From Chitinophagaceae bacterium (lineage in GTDB: Bacteria > Bacteroidota > Bacteroidia > Chitinophagales > Chitinophagaceae): a stretch of DNA of 58,314 nucleotides. Below the pieces are notes generated by a model. The model was not told the origin of the DNA. It saw only the letters and a list, made by a program, of their open reading frames with translations, and ran no database searches. The number at the start of each line of letters is the position of its first letter. Positions within the stretch are counted from its first letter, which is position 1. Below, piece after piece: positions 1 to 8,205 of this stretch. A program made the translations under genes and the position numbers. The stretch spans positions 1-58,314 of the forward strand of contig JAICGN010000013.1 in NCBI GenBank assembly GCA_025923075.1, written 5' to 3'.

Positions 1-839
1 GGCCCCGTGCTTTTGCCGGTGCTGCCTACATAGCCGATCACCTCGCCACGCTTTACCCTTTGGCCCCCTCTTGCCTTAATACGAAACATGTGACCATATA
101 AAGTCTTATAACCATAACCATGATTAATGATAACACAGTTACCATAACCATCGCCACGATTGCCCGCAACTTCGATTGAACCATCTGCCGTGGCGTATAT
201 AGGCGTGCCTGCAGGAGCGCTAAAGTCAAGTCCGGGGTGAAGCTTTACAGTTTTATAGACCGGGTCGATGCGATAGCCAAAACCGGAAGCAATTCGTTTC
301 AGATCTGTATTGCTTACGGGCTGGATCGCCGGAGTGGCTGCGAGTATTTTTTCTTTGTTATTCATCATTCCGGCCAAATCTTTATATGATGCCTTTTGAG
401 CGTTAATGCGACTGCCCATATTATTAAGCGAAGTGATAATTGAATTGATCAAATCGTTTTGTTCCATTCCTTCCACTTTGGCTATTTGTTGTTCTTTTTC
501 CAATTCCTTTAGTCTTGCGCTGTCAGGTATCGGTGTGGCTTCAAAAATTGAACGATACACTTCATTATCCCTTGTTTCAAGCTCCTTCATCTGTTGTTCT
601 ATCTTGGTTGTTTGCTTGCTCAGCGCCCGGTAACGATCTTTCATTCTTTCGTTTTCTGCCCGTAGCAATTTCTCATTTGGCGAACCAATGAACCGGAATG
701 CTAATAATGAGATGATGGCGGCAGTAACCAACGCGGCAGCAATAAAACCAAATACACGCAGCAGTTTTACACGCAGGGGCGTTTCCAGTTTCTCATACCG
801 GAGTGTATGCGTATTGTAATAGTATTTGATTTTTTTCAT
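1..839 (-). CDS. M23 family metallopeptidase (LytM/NlpD type), 3' end cut by window edge
   Basis: The frame is open from an ATG at 839 down to base 1, so the C-terminus lies outside the window. The N-terminus is basic (MKKIKYYYNTHTLRYEKLE), followed by one membrane segment at about residues 30-50. A charged, Gln/Glu-rich coiled-coil stretch covers about residues 55-145. The LytM domain begins with FGYRIDPV and HPGLDFSAPAGTPIYA (the zinc-binding HxxxD), and the second metal motif is in TLYGHM, where only the first histidine region is visible. The family cleaves peptide crosslinks in peptidoglycan or acts as an amidase activator. The single N-terminal anchor suggests a periplasm-facing inner-membrane protein. 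It is divergent from alaS. The family call is firm; catalytic competence cannot be judged because the end is missing. Confidence 0.9.
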   Translation of the reverse strand, partial: MKKIKYYYNTHTLRYEKLETPLRVKLLRVFGFIAAALVTAAIISLLAFRFIGSPNEKLLRAENERMKDRYRALSKQTTKIEQQMKELETRDNEVYRSIFEATPIPDSARLKELEKEQQIAKVEGMEQNDLINSIITSLNNMGSRINAQKASYKDLAGMMNNKEKILAATPAIQPVSNTDLKRIASGFGYRIDPVYKTVKLHPGLDFSAPAGTPIYATADGSIEVAGNRGDGYGNCVIINHGYGYKTLYGHMFRIKARGGQRVKRGEVIGYVGSTGKSTG

Positions 840-933
840 AACCCTGGCCGTATCGGTTGGGTATCGGATAACTGGTTTTAAAATCAGCGCCTGTAAGCAA
901 CCGGTTTCTATTACTCAACTCACGGCTTATCAT

Positions 934-941
934 TACCTTTG
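934..941 (+). promoter_or_regulatory. candidate -7 box of the alaS promoter (TACCTTTG)
   Basis: The octamer matches the Bacteroidota -7 consensus TAnnTTTG. A TTTC at 905-908 is the nearest -33-like element and is not ideally spaced. Transcription would start near 948, giving a leader of about 75 nt before alaS. Confidence 0.5.
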
Positions 942-955
942 GCCACTTTTACAGG

Positions 956-1010
956 GAAGACAAATATAGTCTTCTCAACTGCAAAAATCAACCCCGCCTG
1001 CCGGTAGGCA
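956..1010 (+). other. two small hairpins in the alaS leader
   Basis: GAAGAC (956-961) pairs with GTCTTC (969-974) around a 7-nt loop. A second small inverted repeat (TGCC/GGCA) lies at 999-1010 inside a CCTGCCGGTAGGCA element, which resembles a dispersed palindrome seen again at 21408-21427. No T-run follows either stem, so these are not obvious terminators. They may be structured leader RNA or repeat debris. Confidence 0.35.
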
Positions 1011-1022
1011 AGCTAATTATTT

Positions 1023-3782
1023 ATGATGACCAGTGGCGAAATAAGGCAAAAGTTTCTGGATTTTTTCGCATCGAAAGAACATGTGATCGTACCCTCGGCA
1101 CCGATCGTGGTAAAAAATGACCCCACACTGATGTTTACAAATGCGGGCATGAACCAGTTCAAAGATTATTTTTTAGGAAATAAGCCGGCGCCGCATAAGC
1201 GCATTGCCGACACCCAAAAATGTTTGCGTGTAAGCGGCAAACACAATGACCTGGAAGAAGTGGGTGTGGATACATATCATCATACCATGTTTGAAATGTT
1301 GGGAAACTGGAGCTTTGGGGATTATTTTAAAAAAGAAGCAATTGAATGGAGCTGGGAATTACTGACGGAAGGTTATAAAATTCCAAAGGACAGGTTGTAT
1401 GCAACGGTATTTGAAGGTGATACAAAAGAGAATTTGCCAAAAGATGATGAAGCGATCAATGAATGGAAAAAGTGGATAGGCGAAGACAGGATCCTGATGG
1501 GAAATAAAAAAGATAATTTTTGGGAAATGGGAGATACAGGTCCATGCGGACCTTGTACAGAGATTCATGTGGATTGCAGATCTGATGAGGAAAGGAAAAG
1601 TAAAGACGGAAAAGATTTAGTAAACAATGATCATCCACAGGTGATAGAGATCTGGAACAATGTCTTTATTCAGTTCAATCGTTTAAAAGACGGCAGCCTT
1701 GAATCATTGCCTGATAAACATGTAGACACAGGTATGGGGCTGGAAAGATTGGTGAGGGTGATACAGGGTCAGCAGAGTAATTATGATACGGATGTATTTT
1801 CGGGAACCATCGCTGAAACAGGTAAAAGAGTAAATAAAGTATATAAGTCAGGTGATGATAAAGAAAGCATTGCTTTTCGTGTTATTGCCGATCATATTCG
1901 TGCCATTGCGTTTACGATTGCAGATGGACAATTGCCTTCCAATACAGGAGCCGGATATGTGATAAGAAGAATACTTCGTCGTGCAGTTCGCTATTATTAT
2001 TCATATTTGGATTATAAACAGCCGCTCTTACATCAATTAATACCTGTATTGGCAAAGCAGTTTGAAAAGGTTTTTCCTGAATTATATAAGCAAACTGATT
2101 TTGTGACCAAAGTTGTGAAAGAAGAAGAGGATGCTTTTCTAAAAACGTTAGAGGCAGGAATTAAACTATTTAATTCAAGTGTTTTGGAAGCCTTTAATAA
2201 TAATTTGCAAAAAATAATTCCGGGTTCTGTTTCCTCTGAAGTGATTGAAAGACTTCGGGCGTCATTAAATAAATCCCTGGTGCCGTTGCAAGATCTCATA
2301 AAAGAGGAAGGAAAAAGATTACAGGAGCAAATGAAGGTTTCCCCCGAAAGCCTAAAAAAAGCATTGGGAGAAGTCAATGGTCAGTTAGCATTTAAATTAC
2401 AAGACACATATGGGTTTCCACTTGATTTGACGAAGCTTTTGGCAAAGGAAATTGATATCGACGTTGACGATAACGGTTTTCAAAAAGAAATGCAACAGCA
2501 AAAACAACGGAGCCGCGCCGCCACAACCGTTGATACAGAAGATTGGATCGTACTGGATGATTATGCAAGGAATGAATTTATCGGCTATGATGAACTGGAG
2601 TCAAGAACTAAAGTTGTTAAGTATAGAAAAATAAAAGCAAAAGGAAAAGAAGCCTATCAACTCGTCCTGGAAGTAACTCCTTTTTATGCTGAAAGTGGCG
2701 GGCAAGTAGGTGATACCGGAGAATTGATAGTAAACGGTGAGAAATTAATTGTTACTGATACAAAAAAAGACAATGACCTCATCATTCATTTTACAGAAAA
2801 AATTCCCGCTGATCTTTCCGGCGAAGTCATTGCCAAAGTTGATGCGTTGAAAAGAAAGCATACAGAGCTTCATCACTCTGCAACACATCTTGTTCATGCA
2901 GCTTTAAGAAAAGTGTTAGGCACACATGTGACACAAAAAGGAAGTTTGGTAAATGATGAACATCTCCGGTTCGACTTTTCTCATTTTGCAAAAGTTAATG
3001 ACGAGGAAATTGCAACTATTGAAAAATTAGTAAATAAAAAAATCAGGGAGAATATTCCGGTTGTAATTAAACAAATGCCAAAAGATGAGGCAATAAAATT
3101 GGGGGCACTGGCATTATTTGGTGAAAAATATGGTGATGTCGTAAGAGTGGTGATCATTGATCCGACCTACTCTGTTGAGCTTTGTGGCGGTACGCACGTT
3201 GGCACTACAGGAGAACTTGGTCTTTTTAAGATCACTCATGAAACTGCGATTGCTGCAGGTGTTAGACGTATCGAAGCAATTTGCGGCGAAGCAGCTGAAG
3301 AATACATAAATAGTAGATTGAAAGAATTGAATTCGGTAAAAGAACAATTCAGGAATCCAAAGGATGTTTTGAAGAGTATTGAGAATTTATTTTCGGAAAA
3401 TGCCGGGCTGAAAAAGCAATTGGAAAAAACAGATGCGAAAGAAATCGAGTTAGCTAAAAGTTCGCTTCTGGAACGGGTTCAAAATATTAATGGAATAAAT
3501 TTCATTGGAGAGATAGTGGAAACCGGTAATCCGGATCTTTTAAAAAAGATCTTCTTTGCCATAAAAAAAGGACTTAAAAATTATGTAGTTGTTCTTGTAA
3601 CCGAAATTGATGGAAGGCCGCATGTTTTAATTATGATTGATGATCCAATTGCCTCATCGAAAAACTTAAGTACCTCTAAAATTTACAAGGAGTATATCTC
3701 TCCACTTACAAAAGGAGATAGTGAACAGGGTGAAAATATCCCGAAAAAGATAATTGAGACCGTAAAGAATCTTTTGAAATGA
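1023..3782 (+). CDS. alaS: alanyl-tRNA synthetase
   Basis: This 919-residue enzyme charges tRNA-Ala in the cytoplasm. The class II catalytic core is at residues about 1-250 (TNAGMNQFKDYFLG; HHTMFEMLGNWSFGDYF; HVDTGMGLERLVRV). The editing domain carries the zinc ligands HHSATHLVH (about residue 619) and CGGTHVG (about 721), and a C-Ala-like tail follows. The start is ATGATG; the second ATG at 1026 is equally possible. It is longer than the usual 870-880 residues: about 55 extra residues, rich in charged and helical sequence, lie between EEEDAFLKTLEAG (about residue 368) and KLQDTYGFPLDLT (about 457), where related enzymes have a short linker. The stop overlaps the next gene by 4 bp (ATGA), so the two are probably co-transcribed. 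Confidence 0.98.
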   Translation: MMTSGEIRQKFLDFFASKEHVIVPSAPIVVKNDPTLMFTNAGMNQFKDYFLGNKPAPHKRIADTQKCLRVSGKHNDLEEVGVDTYHHTMFEMLGNWSFGDYFKKEAIEWSWELLTEGYKIPKDRLYATVFEGDTKENLPKDDEAINEWKKWIGEDRILMGNKKDNFWEMGDTGPCGPCTEIHVDCRSDEERKSKDGKDLVNNDHPQVIEIWNNVFIQFNRLKDGSLESLPDKHVDTGMGLERLVRVIQGQQSNYDTDVFSGTIAETGKRVNKVYKSGDDKESIAFRVIADHIRAIAFTIADGQLPSNTGAGYVIRRILRRAVRYYYSYLDYKQPLLHQLIPVLAKQFEKVFPELYKQTDFVTKVVKEEEDAFLKTLEAGIKLFNSSVLEAFNNNLQKIIPGSVSSEVIERLRASLNKSLVPLQDLIKEEGKRLQEQMKVSPESLKKALGEVNGQLAFKLQDTYGFPLDLTKLLAKEIDIDVDDNGFQKEMQQQKQRSRAATTVDTEDWIVLDDYARNEFIGYDELESRTKVVKYRKIKAKGKEAYQLVLEVTPFYAESGGQVGDTGELIVNGEKLIVTDTKKDNDLIIHFTEKIPADLSGEVIAKVDALKRKHTELHHSATHLVHAALRKVLGTHVTQKGSLVNDEHLRFDFSHFAKVNDEEIATIEKLVNKKIRENIPVVIKQMPKDEAIKLGALALFGEKYGDVVRVVIIDPTYSVELCGGTHVGTTGELGLFKITHETAIAAGVRRIEAICGEAAEEYINSRLKELNSVKEQFRNPKDVLKSIENLFSENAGLKKQLEKTDAKEIELAKSSLLERVQNINGINFIGEIVETGNPDLLKKIFFAIKKGLKNYVVVLVTEIDGRPHVLIMIDDPIASSKNLSTSKIYKEYISPLTKGDSEQGENIPKKIIETVKNLLK

Positions 3783-4759
3783 GATTATTTATAAAATCTT
3801 TTATTTCAATCCAACTTCTTTTTTCTTTTGACCCGGTTAAAGGACAATCTTCGTTAGCTGATTACATATTTCATCATGATTCTCTTCGTTATATTATTGA
3901 GGTGCTTGCGTCAGATAGTTTACTGGGCAGATTTGCCGGGACCGCTGAGAATCATAAGGCAGCCTTATTTATTGCAGATGAATTTAAGAAGGCTGGTTTA
4001 GGTCATGTTGCGGGCAACAATGGTTATTTCCAGGAAGTGAAACCTGCATGGTTCAATGTTATCGGCGCGATCAAAGGGAAATCAAAGCCGCGCCAGTTAA
4101 TAATTTTTTCTGCGCATTATGATCATGTTGGTACGGATTCAACAAACCCATTTCCGCATGATAAGTTTGCTGCTGACAATGATCAAATCTACAACGGTGC
4201 CAATGATAATGCATCAGGTGTAGCAGCGGTAATATGTCTTGCCAAATATTTTAAGGCCCTTAATAATAATGAACGGACAATACTGTTTATTGCGTTTACA
4301 GGAGAGGAGCTTGGCCTGTTAGGTTCCCAATTTCTTGCAAACGTATTCGAACCTGATTCCATTGTTACTGTTATTAATATTGAAATGATCGGAAGAAGTG
4401 AATTTAAGAATCCAAGACCTTATATTACCGGGTATGAGTATTCAGATCTAAAAAAAATATTAAACAGGAATTACGAGGCTTTCGGGGATAGTTTCGAAAA
4501 AGAATTCTTCAAAGGAGATCCCGACTTCAAAGGCTCTTTGTTTATACGTTCTGATAATTATCCTTTTGCCTTGAAAGGTGTCCCTGCCCACTCAATCATG
4601 CTAACATCGCCGGCAGACAAATATTATCATCATCCTGATGATGAAGCCTCGACATTAGATTACCAGAAAATGAAAAAAATAATTAGAGGCATTGCTTTTG
4701 GAACAACAGGCCTGGTAAAAGGAAATGATACCCCGACACGGATAAAAAAGATCTACTGA
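3779..4759 (+). CDS. M28 family zinc peptidase, secreted
   Basis: The 326-residue protein has an N-terminal hydrophobic signal (FIKSFISIQLLFSF, possible cleavage after KGQ). The M28 aminopeptidase fold follows: SAHYDHVGT (zinc His/Asp, about residues 111-119), NGANDNASGVAA (bridging Asp, about 142), FTGEELGLLGSQ (catalytic Glu and zinc Glu, about 175), NIEMIGR, and a final zinc His near YYHHPDDEASTLDY. All expected ligands are visible, so it is likely active as an exported aminopeptidase or carboxypeptidase; substrate unknown. The start ATG overlaps the alaS stop by 4 bp, implying translational coupling. Its 3' end overlaps a convergent 42-codon ORF by 7 bp. Confidence 0.9.
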   Translation: MRLFIKSFISIQLLFSFDPVKGQSSLADYIFHHDSLRYIIEVLASDSLLGRFAGTAENHKAALFIADEFKKAGLGHVAGNNGYFQEVKPAWFNVIGAIKGKSKPRQLIIFSAHYDHVGTDSTNPFPHDKFAADNDQIYNGANDNASGVAAVICLAKYFKALNNNERTILFIAFTGEELGLLGSQFLANVFEPDSIVTVINIEMIGRSEFKNPRPYITGYEYSDLKKILNRNYEAFGDSFEKEFFKGDPDFKGSLFIRSDNYPFALKGVPAHSIMLTSPADKYYHHPDDEASTLDYQKMKKIIRGIAFGTTGLVKGNDTPTRIKKIY

Positions 4760-4881
4760 TCACCCGCATCAATCTCTTCAATATTCTTCCTGATCTTAGG
4801 GCTTTCTTTATAAATGCGAATAACAATCGTTATCACAATTGCACATATAGCTAAAGCAACTATTGCTATCAATTCACTCAT
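4753..4881 (-). CDS. 42-residue single-span membrane protein, hypothetical
   Basis: The short ORF starts MSELIAIVALAICAIVITIV, has a transmembrane helix at about residues 3-22, and ends in a charged tail (RIYKESPKIRKNIEEIDAGDQ). The sharp boundary between hydrophobic helix and amphipathic tail is typical of real small membrane proteins and unlikely by chance. It converges with the M28 peptidase and overlaps its last 7 bases. I do not recognise the family. It could act as a small membrane regulator; no function is assigned. Confidence 0.6.
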   Translation of the reverse strand: MSELIAIVALAICAIVITIVIRIYKESPKIRKNIEEIDAGDQ

Positions 4882-4988
4882 AATAATTAGCCGCAATTAA
4901 ATACCAAAAATCAGAAATCAATACTTTTGACCAATACCATTTTAGGGGAAGAGGATTTACCGATTTCTAACTGGTAATTTTACCAACA

Positions 4989-5405
4989 ATGAGTATTATC
5001 ACTGAGAGAAAGCGTCTGCTGATTCGTACTTTCACAGCACTTGATGCTAAACTTATATATGAATTGAATCGGGATCCCGATGTCACCCACGATACGCACG
5101 ATCCTGTAAAAGACCTGGCACAGGTATCTGAAATTCTCGAGAAAATCATTATATCCCAATATGCTTTTTATAATCATGGCCGGTGGACTGTGCATGTTAA
5201 GCCGGCCCTTGAATTTTTGGGTTGGTGCGGATTAAAGTATCGTGCTGGCTGAATGAGATCGATCTTGGTTACCGTTTCAAAAAAGAAGGCTGGGAAAATG
5301 GATATGCAACCGAAGCCGCCTATGCCTCAATTCGATACGGCTTTGAAAAAATTGGTTTGCGACGCATAGTGGGGAGGGCCGAGGTCGACTTATATCGATG
5401 AGGAA
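4989..5405 (+). pseudogene. GNAT-family N-acetyltransferase, frameshifted remnant
   Basis: The first frame (4989-5252) reads MSIITERKRLLIRTF and continues to EFLGWCGLKYRAG, the N-terminal half of a RimJ/RimL-type GNAT, then stops. A second frame beginning about 5239 continues the same fold: WLNEIDLGYRFKKEGWENG, then GYATEAAYASIRYGFEKIGL and RRIVGRAEVDLYR, stopping near 5405. This contains the acetyl-CoA-binding region (GWENGYATEA). The usual NxASxRVLEKxGM end is missing, and the following 100 bases are not recognisable. At least one frameshift at about 5238-5245 and C-terminal decay are visible. A sequencing error could explain the frameshift but less easily the lost end. Confidence 0.75.
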
Positions 5406-5508
5406 GAAATCGAGGGGCAATCCTCATGAAACTTCGGAGATTTGGCATCCGTCCGTCAGATAAATACGCCGCCTGAACCGGCATTGCCTATTTAACACTT
5501 CCGAAACA

Positions 5509-5539
5509 TTTCGTAATTCGGAAAATGTCTTTATATTTG
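5509..5539 (+). promoter_or_regulatory. candidate promoter of the PDZ protein gene
   Basis: TATATTTG at 5532-5539 matches TAnnTTTG, with TTTC at 5509-5512 separated by 19 nt. The start codon lies about 40 nt downstream of the box. Confidence 0.55.
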
Positions 5540-5579
5540 GTCTACGAAAAAGAACGTAGGAAATTTAAAAATACATTTT

Positions 5580-6611
5580 ATGAAACGACTTGTTGTAAAT
5601 TTTGTGATGGCTGCCTTGCTAGCCACATTGGCGATTCCTTCCTTCGCCCAGGATGAGAAGGAGAAAGAAAAAGAAATCAAGGATAAGAAAAAAAGTGTTG
5701 AACAGATCGTCATAACCCGCAACACGGACAGTAAAGAAAAAACCGTTGTTGAGATCAACGGCGATAAGATAACGGTTAACGGAAAGCCGATCGAAGACCT
5801 GAAAGATGGGGATGTGAAAGTGCATCGCAATAAATACAAAACAATGGAAGGCTTGAATGCTTATTCCCTTCCGAGAACCGGTGTTGGCCAGGGCTTCAGT
5901 TGGGATAACGATCATGATAATGCATTCAGAATGTTTGGTGATATGGATCAGAATCGTGCAATGCTTGGTGTAGTTACAGAGGAAGCAGAAGGTGGCGTGA
6001 AGGTGACTGAAATAACTGATGAAAGCGCTGCAAAAAAGGCTGGTATTAAAGAAGGTGATATCATTACCAAAATCGGTGAAACAAAAATTGAAGAACCGGA
6101 TCAATTGTCAGCAGCAATTCGCAAACACAAACCTGGTGAAAAAGTGACGGTAACTCTATTAAGAGATAAAAAGGAACAAAAGGTAACCGCCGAGCTGGGT
6201 AAATGGAGGGGCGTAAGTGCATACGGTTTTGGGCCTGGTCAGAATTTTAAAATGGACATGCCTGACTATAATGATCTTCTTGTTCCAAAGATTCAGGGTG
6301 CGCCACGGGCACAAGCATGGTCGCGGTCTGGTACACCAAGATTGGGTTTATCAGTACAGGATACAGATGATGGTAAGGGTGTAAAGGTTATTGAAGTGGA
6401 TGAGGAAAGCAATGCCGCAAAAGCAGGAATAAAAGAAAATGACTTAGTTACTCATTTCAATGATAAAGAAGTAAACAGTGCTGATGAAGTGGCCAGGCTG
6501 GTAAAAGAAAACAAGGACAAAGTTTCTTTTAATTTGAAAATTAAAAGAAATGGCAAGACTCAAAACGTCGAAGTAAAAGTTCCGCGTAAGTTAAAAACAG
6601 CCGACCTTTAA
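5580..6611 (+). CDS. secreted protein with two PDZ domains
   Basis: The 343-residue protein has a clear signal peptide (MKRLVVNFVMAALLATLAIP, cleavage near SFAQ). A very charged Lys/Glu segment follows, then an acidic/basic linker. PDZ 1 is at about residues 122-200 (AMLGVVTEEAEGGVKVTEI, AAKKAGIKEGDIITKIG) and PDZ 2 at about 250-335 (RLGLSVQDTDDGKGVKVIEV, AAKAGIKENDLVTHFND). It resembles the C-terminal half of DegP/HtrA proteases, but there is no trypsin-like domain and no His-Asp-Ser triad, so I infer a periplasmic peptide-binding adaptor or chaperone. It has its own promoter and a strong terminator, so it is probably monocistronic. Confidence 0.85.
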   Translation: MKRLVVNFVMAALLATLAIPSFAQDEKEKEKEIKDKKKSVEQIVITRNTDSKEKTVVEINGDKITVNGKPIEDLKDGDVKVHRNKYKTMEGLNAYSLPRTGVGQGFSWDNDHDNAFRMFGDMDQNRAMLGVVTEEAEGGVKVTEITDESAAKKAGIKEGDIITKIGETKIEEPDQLSAAIRKHKPGEKVTVTLLRDKKEQKVTAELGKWRGVSAYGFGPGQNFKMDMPDYNDLLVPKIQGAPRAQAWSRSGTPRLGLSVQDTDDGKGVKVIEVDEESNAAKAGIKENDLVTHFNDKEVNSADEVARLVKENKDKVSFNLKIKRNGKTQNVEVKVPRKLKTADL

Positions 6612-6632
6612 AAACCAACATATTTAAGTTCT

Positions 6633-6667
6633 AAGCCGTCCCGCCTCAGTCGGACGGCTTTTTGTTT
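6633..6667 (+). terminator. Rho-independent terminator after the PDZ protein gene
   Basis: AAGCCGTCC (6633-6641) pairs with GGACGGCTT (6652-6660) around a 10-nt loop, followed by TTTGTTT. Confidence 0.85.
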
Positions 6668-6700
6668 CCTATTTCCCAAACTCCTTAAGACTTTCAACTG

Positions 6701-6708
6701 TATTTTTG
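6701..6708 (+). promoter_or_regulatory. candidate -7 box of the gatB promoter
   Basis: TATTTTTG matches TAnnTTTG and lies 14 nt upstream of the gatB ATG. No convincing -33 TTG is seen at the expected distance. Confidence 0.45.
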
Positions 6709-6721
6709 CCGTTCTAACAAA

Positions 6722-8194
6722 ATGGACGGAAATCTGAAATACGAAATAGTAGTGGGGCTTGAAGTGCATGCAAGACTGCTTACGCAAAGTAAATTATTTT
6801 GCGGAGATAGCTCATTTTTTGGCGACGAACCCAATACAAACATCAGCCCAATAACCCTTGCCCACCCCGGCACGTTACCCCGGATGAACAAAGAAGCCAT
6901 TGGCTTTGCAGTGAAGCTTGGAATCGCATGTGATTCCAAAATAGAAAAGCAAAATTATTTTGCCCGTAAAAATTATTTTTATCCAGATCTTCCGAAAGGT
7001 TACCAGGTGTCACAGCATACGACACCAATTTGCAAAGGCGGGTTTATAAAGATAAAAACAAGTGCAGCGAAAAAGAAAGTTCAATTGAACAGGATCCATA
7101 TGGAAGAGGATGCAGGTAAAAGTCTTCATGATGTGTATACGGATGCAACCGCACTGGATTATAATCGGGCCGGGGTGCCGCTTTTAGAAATTGTCACTGA
7201 ACCAGACTTAAGAAGTGGTGACGAGGCATATGCTTATTTAACGGAGCTGCGTAAGCTTGTCCGGTATCTGGAAATAGGTGATGGAAACATGGAAGAAGGG
7301 AGTTTTCGCTGTGATGCAAATATTTCTGTAAGAAGAATGGGGGAAGAAACACTGGGCACAAAAGTAGAAGTAAAGAATCTTAACTCGATCAGGCATGTAA
7401 AAACTGCAATTGAATATGAGGCAGGCCGGTTGATCTCTTTACTGGAAAAGAACGAAACGATTCTACAACAGACACGAAGTTTTGATGCGGCAAGCGGAAC
7501 AACATTTGCTATTCGTGATAAGGAAGACGCGGAAGATTATCGTTATTTTCCCGAACCGGATCTTACCCCTTTTGATCTTACAGATAACTTTATTGAAACA
7601 ATAAAAAAGAGCATTCCGGTTCTGCAAGAGGAACGGATAAAAAAATACACCTCAGCCTACTTTCTCAGTGAATATGATGCAACCACATTAACTGAGGAAA
7701 AGAATTTTTCCGATTACTTTGAAAAGCTTATTTCACCCGAACATAAAAACGAGAACAACGTTGATATCAAACCAAAATCGGCAGCTAACTGGATGCTGGG
7801 CCCGGTTAAAACATGGCTAAATGACGAAAATGAAACCATTGATGTTTTCCCGATACAGCCTGCCACGTTTCGTTCGCTCATTAAGATGGTGGAAGAAAAT
7901 AAACTCAGTTTTTCTGTTGCTTCATCAAAAATATTTCCCTTACTAATTGAGGATCCGCAAGCTGATCCGATGCAGGTAGCGAAAAAGATGAACCTCGTAA
8001 TCGAAAGTAATTCAGACTATATTTTGCCAATTGCAGATGAAGTACTTTTACAATTTGAAGATAAAGTGAAAGAATACAAAAAAGGAAAAAGGGGTCTGCT
8101 GGCTTTATTTGTGGGTGAAGTCATTAAAAGGTCAAAAGGGAAAGCTGACCCTAAAATTGTAAATGAAATTTTGAATCAAAAACTTAATAGTTAA
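6722..8194 (+). CDS. gatB: Asp/Glu-tRNA(Asn/Gln) amidotransferase subunit B
   Basis: The 490-residue protein is the tRNA-binding and kinase subunit of GatCAB, which converts Glu-tRNA(Gln) or Asp-tRNA(Asn) to the amide. Diagnostic blocks are EIVVGLEVHARLLTQSKLFC near the N-terminus, KNYFYPDLPKGYQVSQ, GVPLLEIVTEPDLRSGDEAY, EEGSFRCDANISVR, TKVEVKNLNS and DAEDYRYFPEPDL. The C-terminal tail domain (LLALFVGEVIKRSKGKADPK, then IVNEILNQKL) is complete, and the length is normal. gatA and gatC are not in the window. A thioredoxin-like lipoprotein gene follows after 11 bp, so the two are probably co-transcribed. Confidence 0.98.
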   Translation: MDGNLKYEIVVGLEVHARLLTQSKLFCGDSSFFGDEPNTNISPITLAHPGTLPRMNKEAIGFAVKLGIACDSKIEKQNYFARKNYFYPDLPKGYQVSQHTTPICKGGFIKIKTSAAKKKVQLNRIHMEEDAGKSLHDVYTDATALDYNRAGVPLLEIVTEPDLRSGDEAYAYLTELRKLVRYLEIGDGNMEEGSFRCDANISVRRMGEETLGTKVEVKNLNSIRHVKTAIEYEAGRLISLLEKNETILQQTRSFDAASGTTFAIRDKEDAEDYRYFPEPDLTPFDLTDNFIETIKKSIPVLQEERIKKYTSAYFLSEYDATTLTEEKNFSDYFEKLISPEHKNENNVDIKPKSAANWMLGPVKTWLNDENETIDVFPIQPATFRSLIKMVEENKLSFSVASSKIFPLLIEDPQADPMQVAKKMNLVIESNSDYILPIADEVLLQFEDKVKEYKKGKRGLLALFVGEVIKRSKGKADPKIVNEILNQKLNS

Positions 8195-8205
8195 AAAAGT
8201 ATTGT

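Noticed and set aside
5619-6104. 161-codon frame antisense to the PDZ protein gene
   Set aside because: It mirrors Lys/Glu-rich codons of the PDZ protein; the composition is not protein-like.
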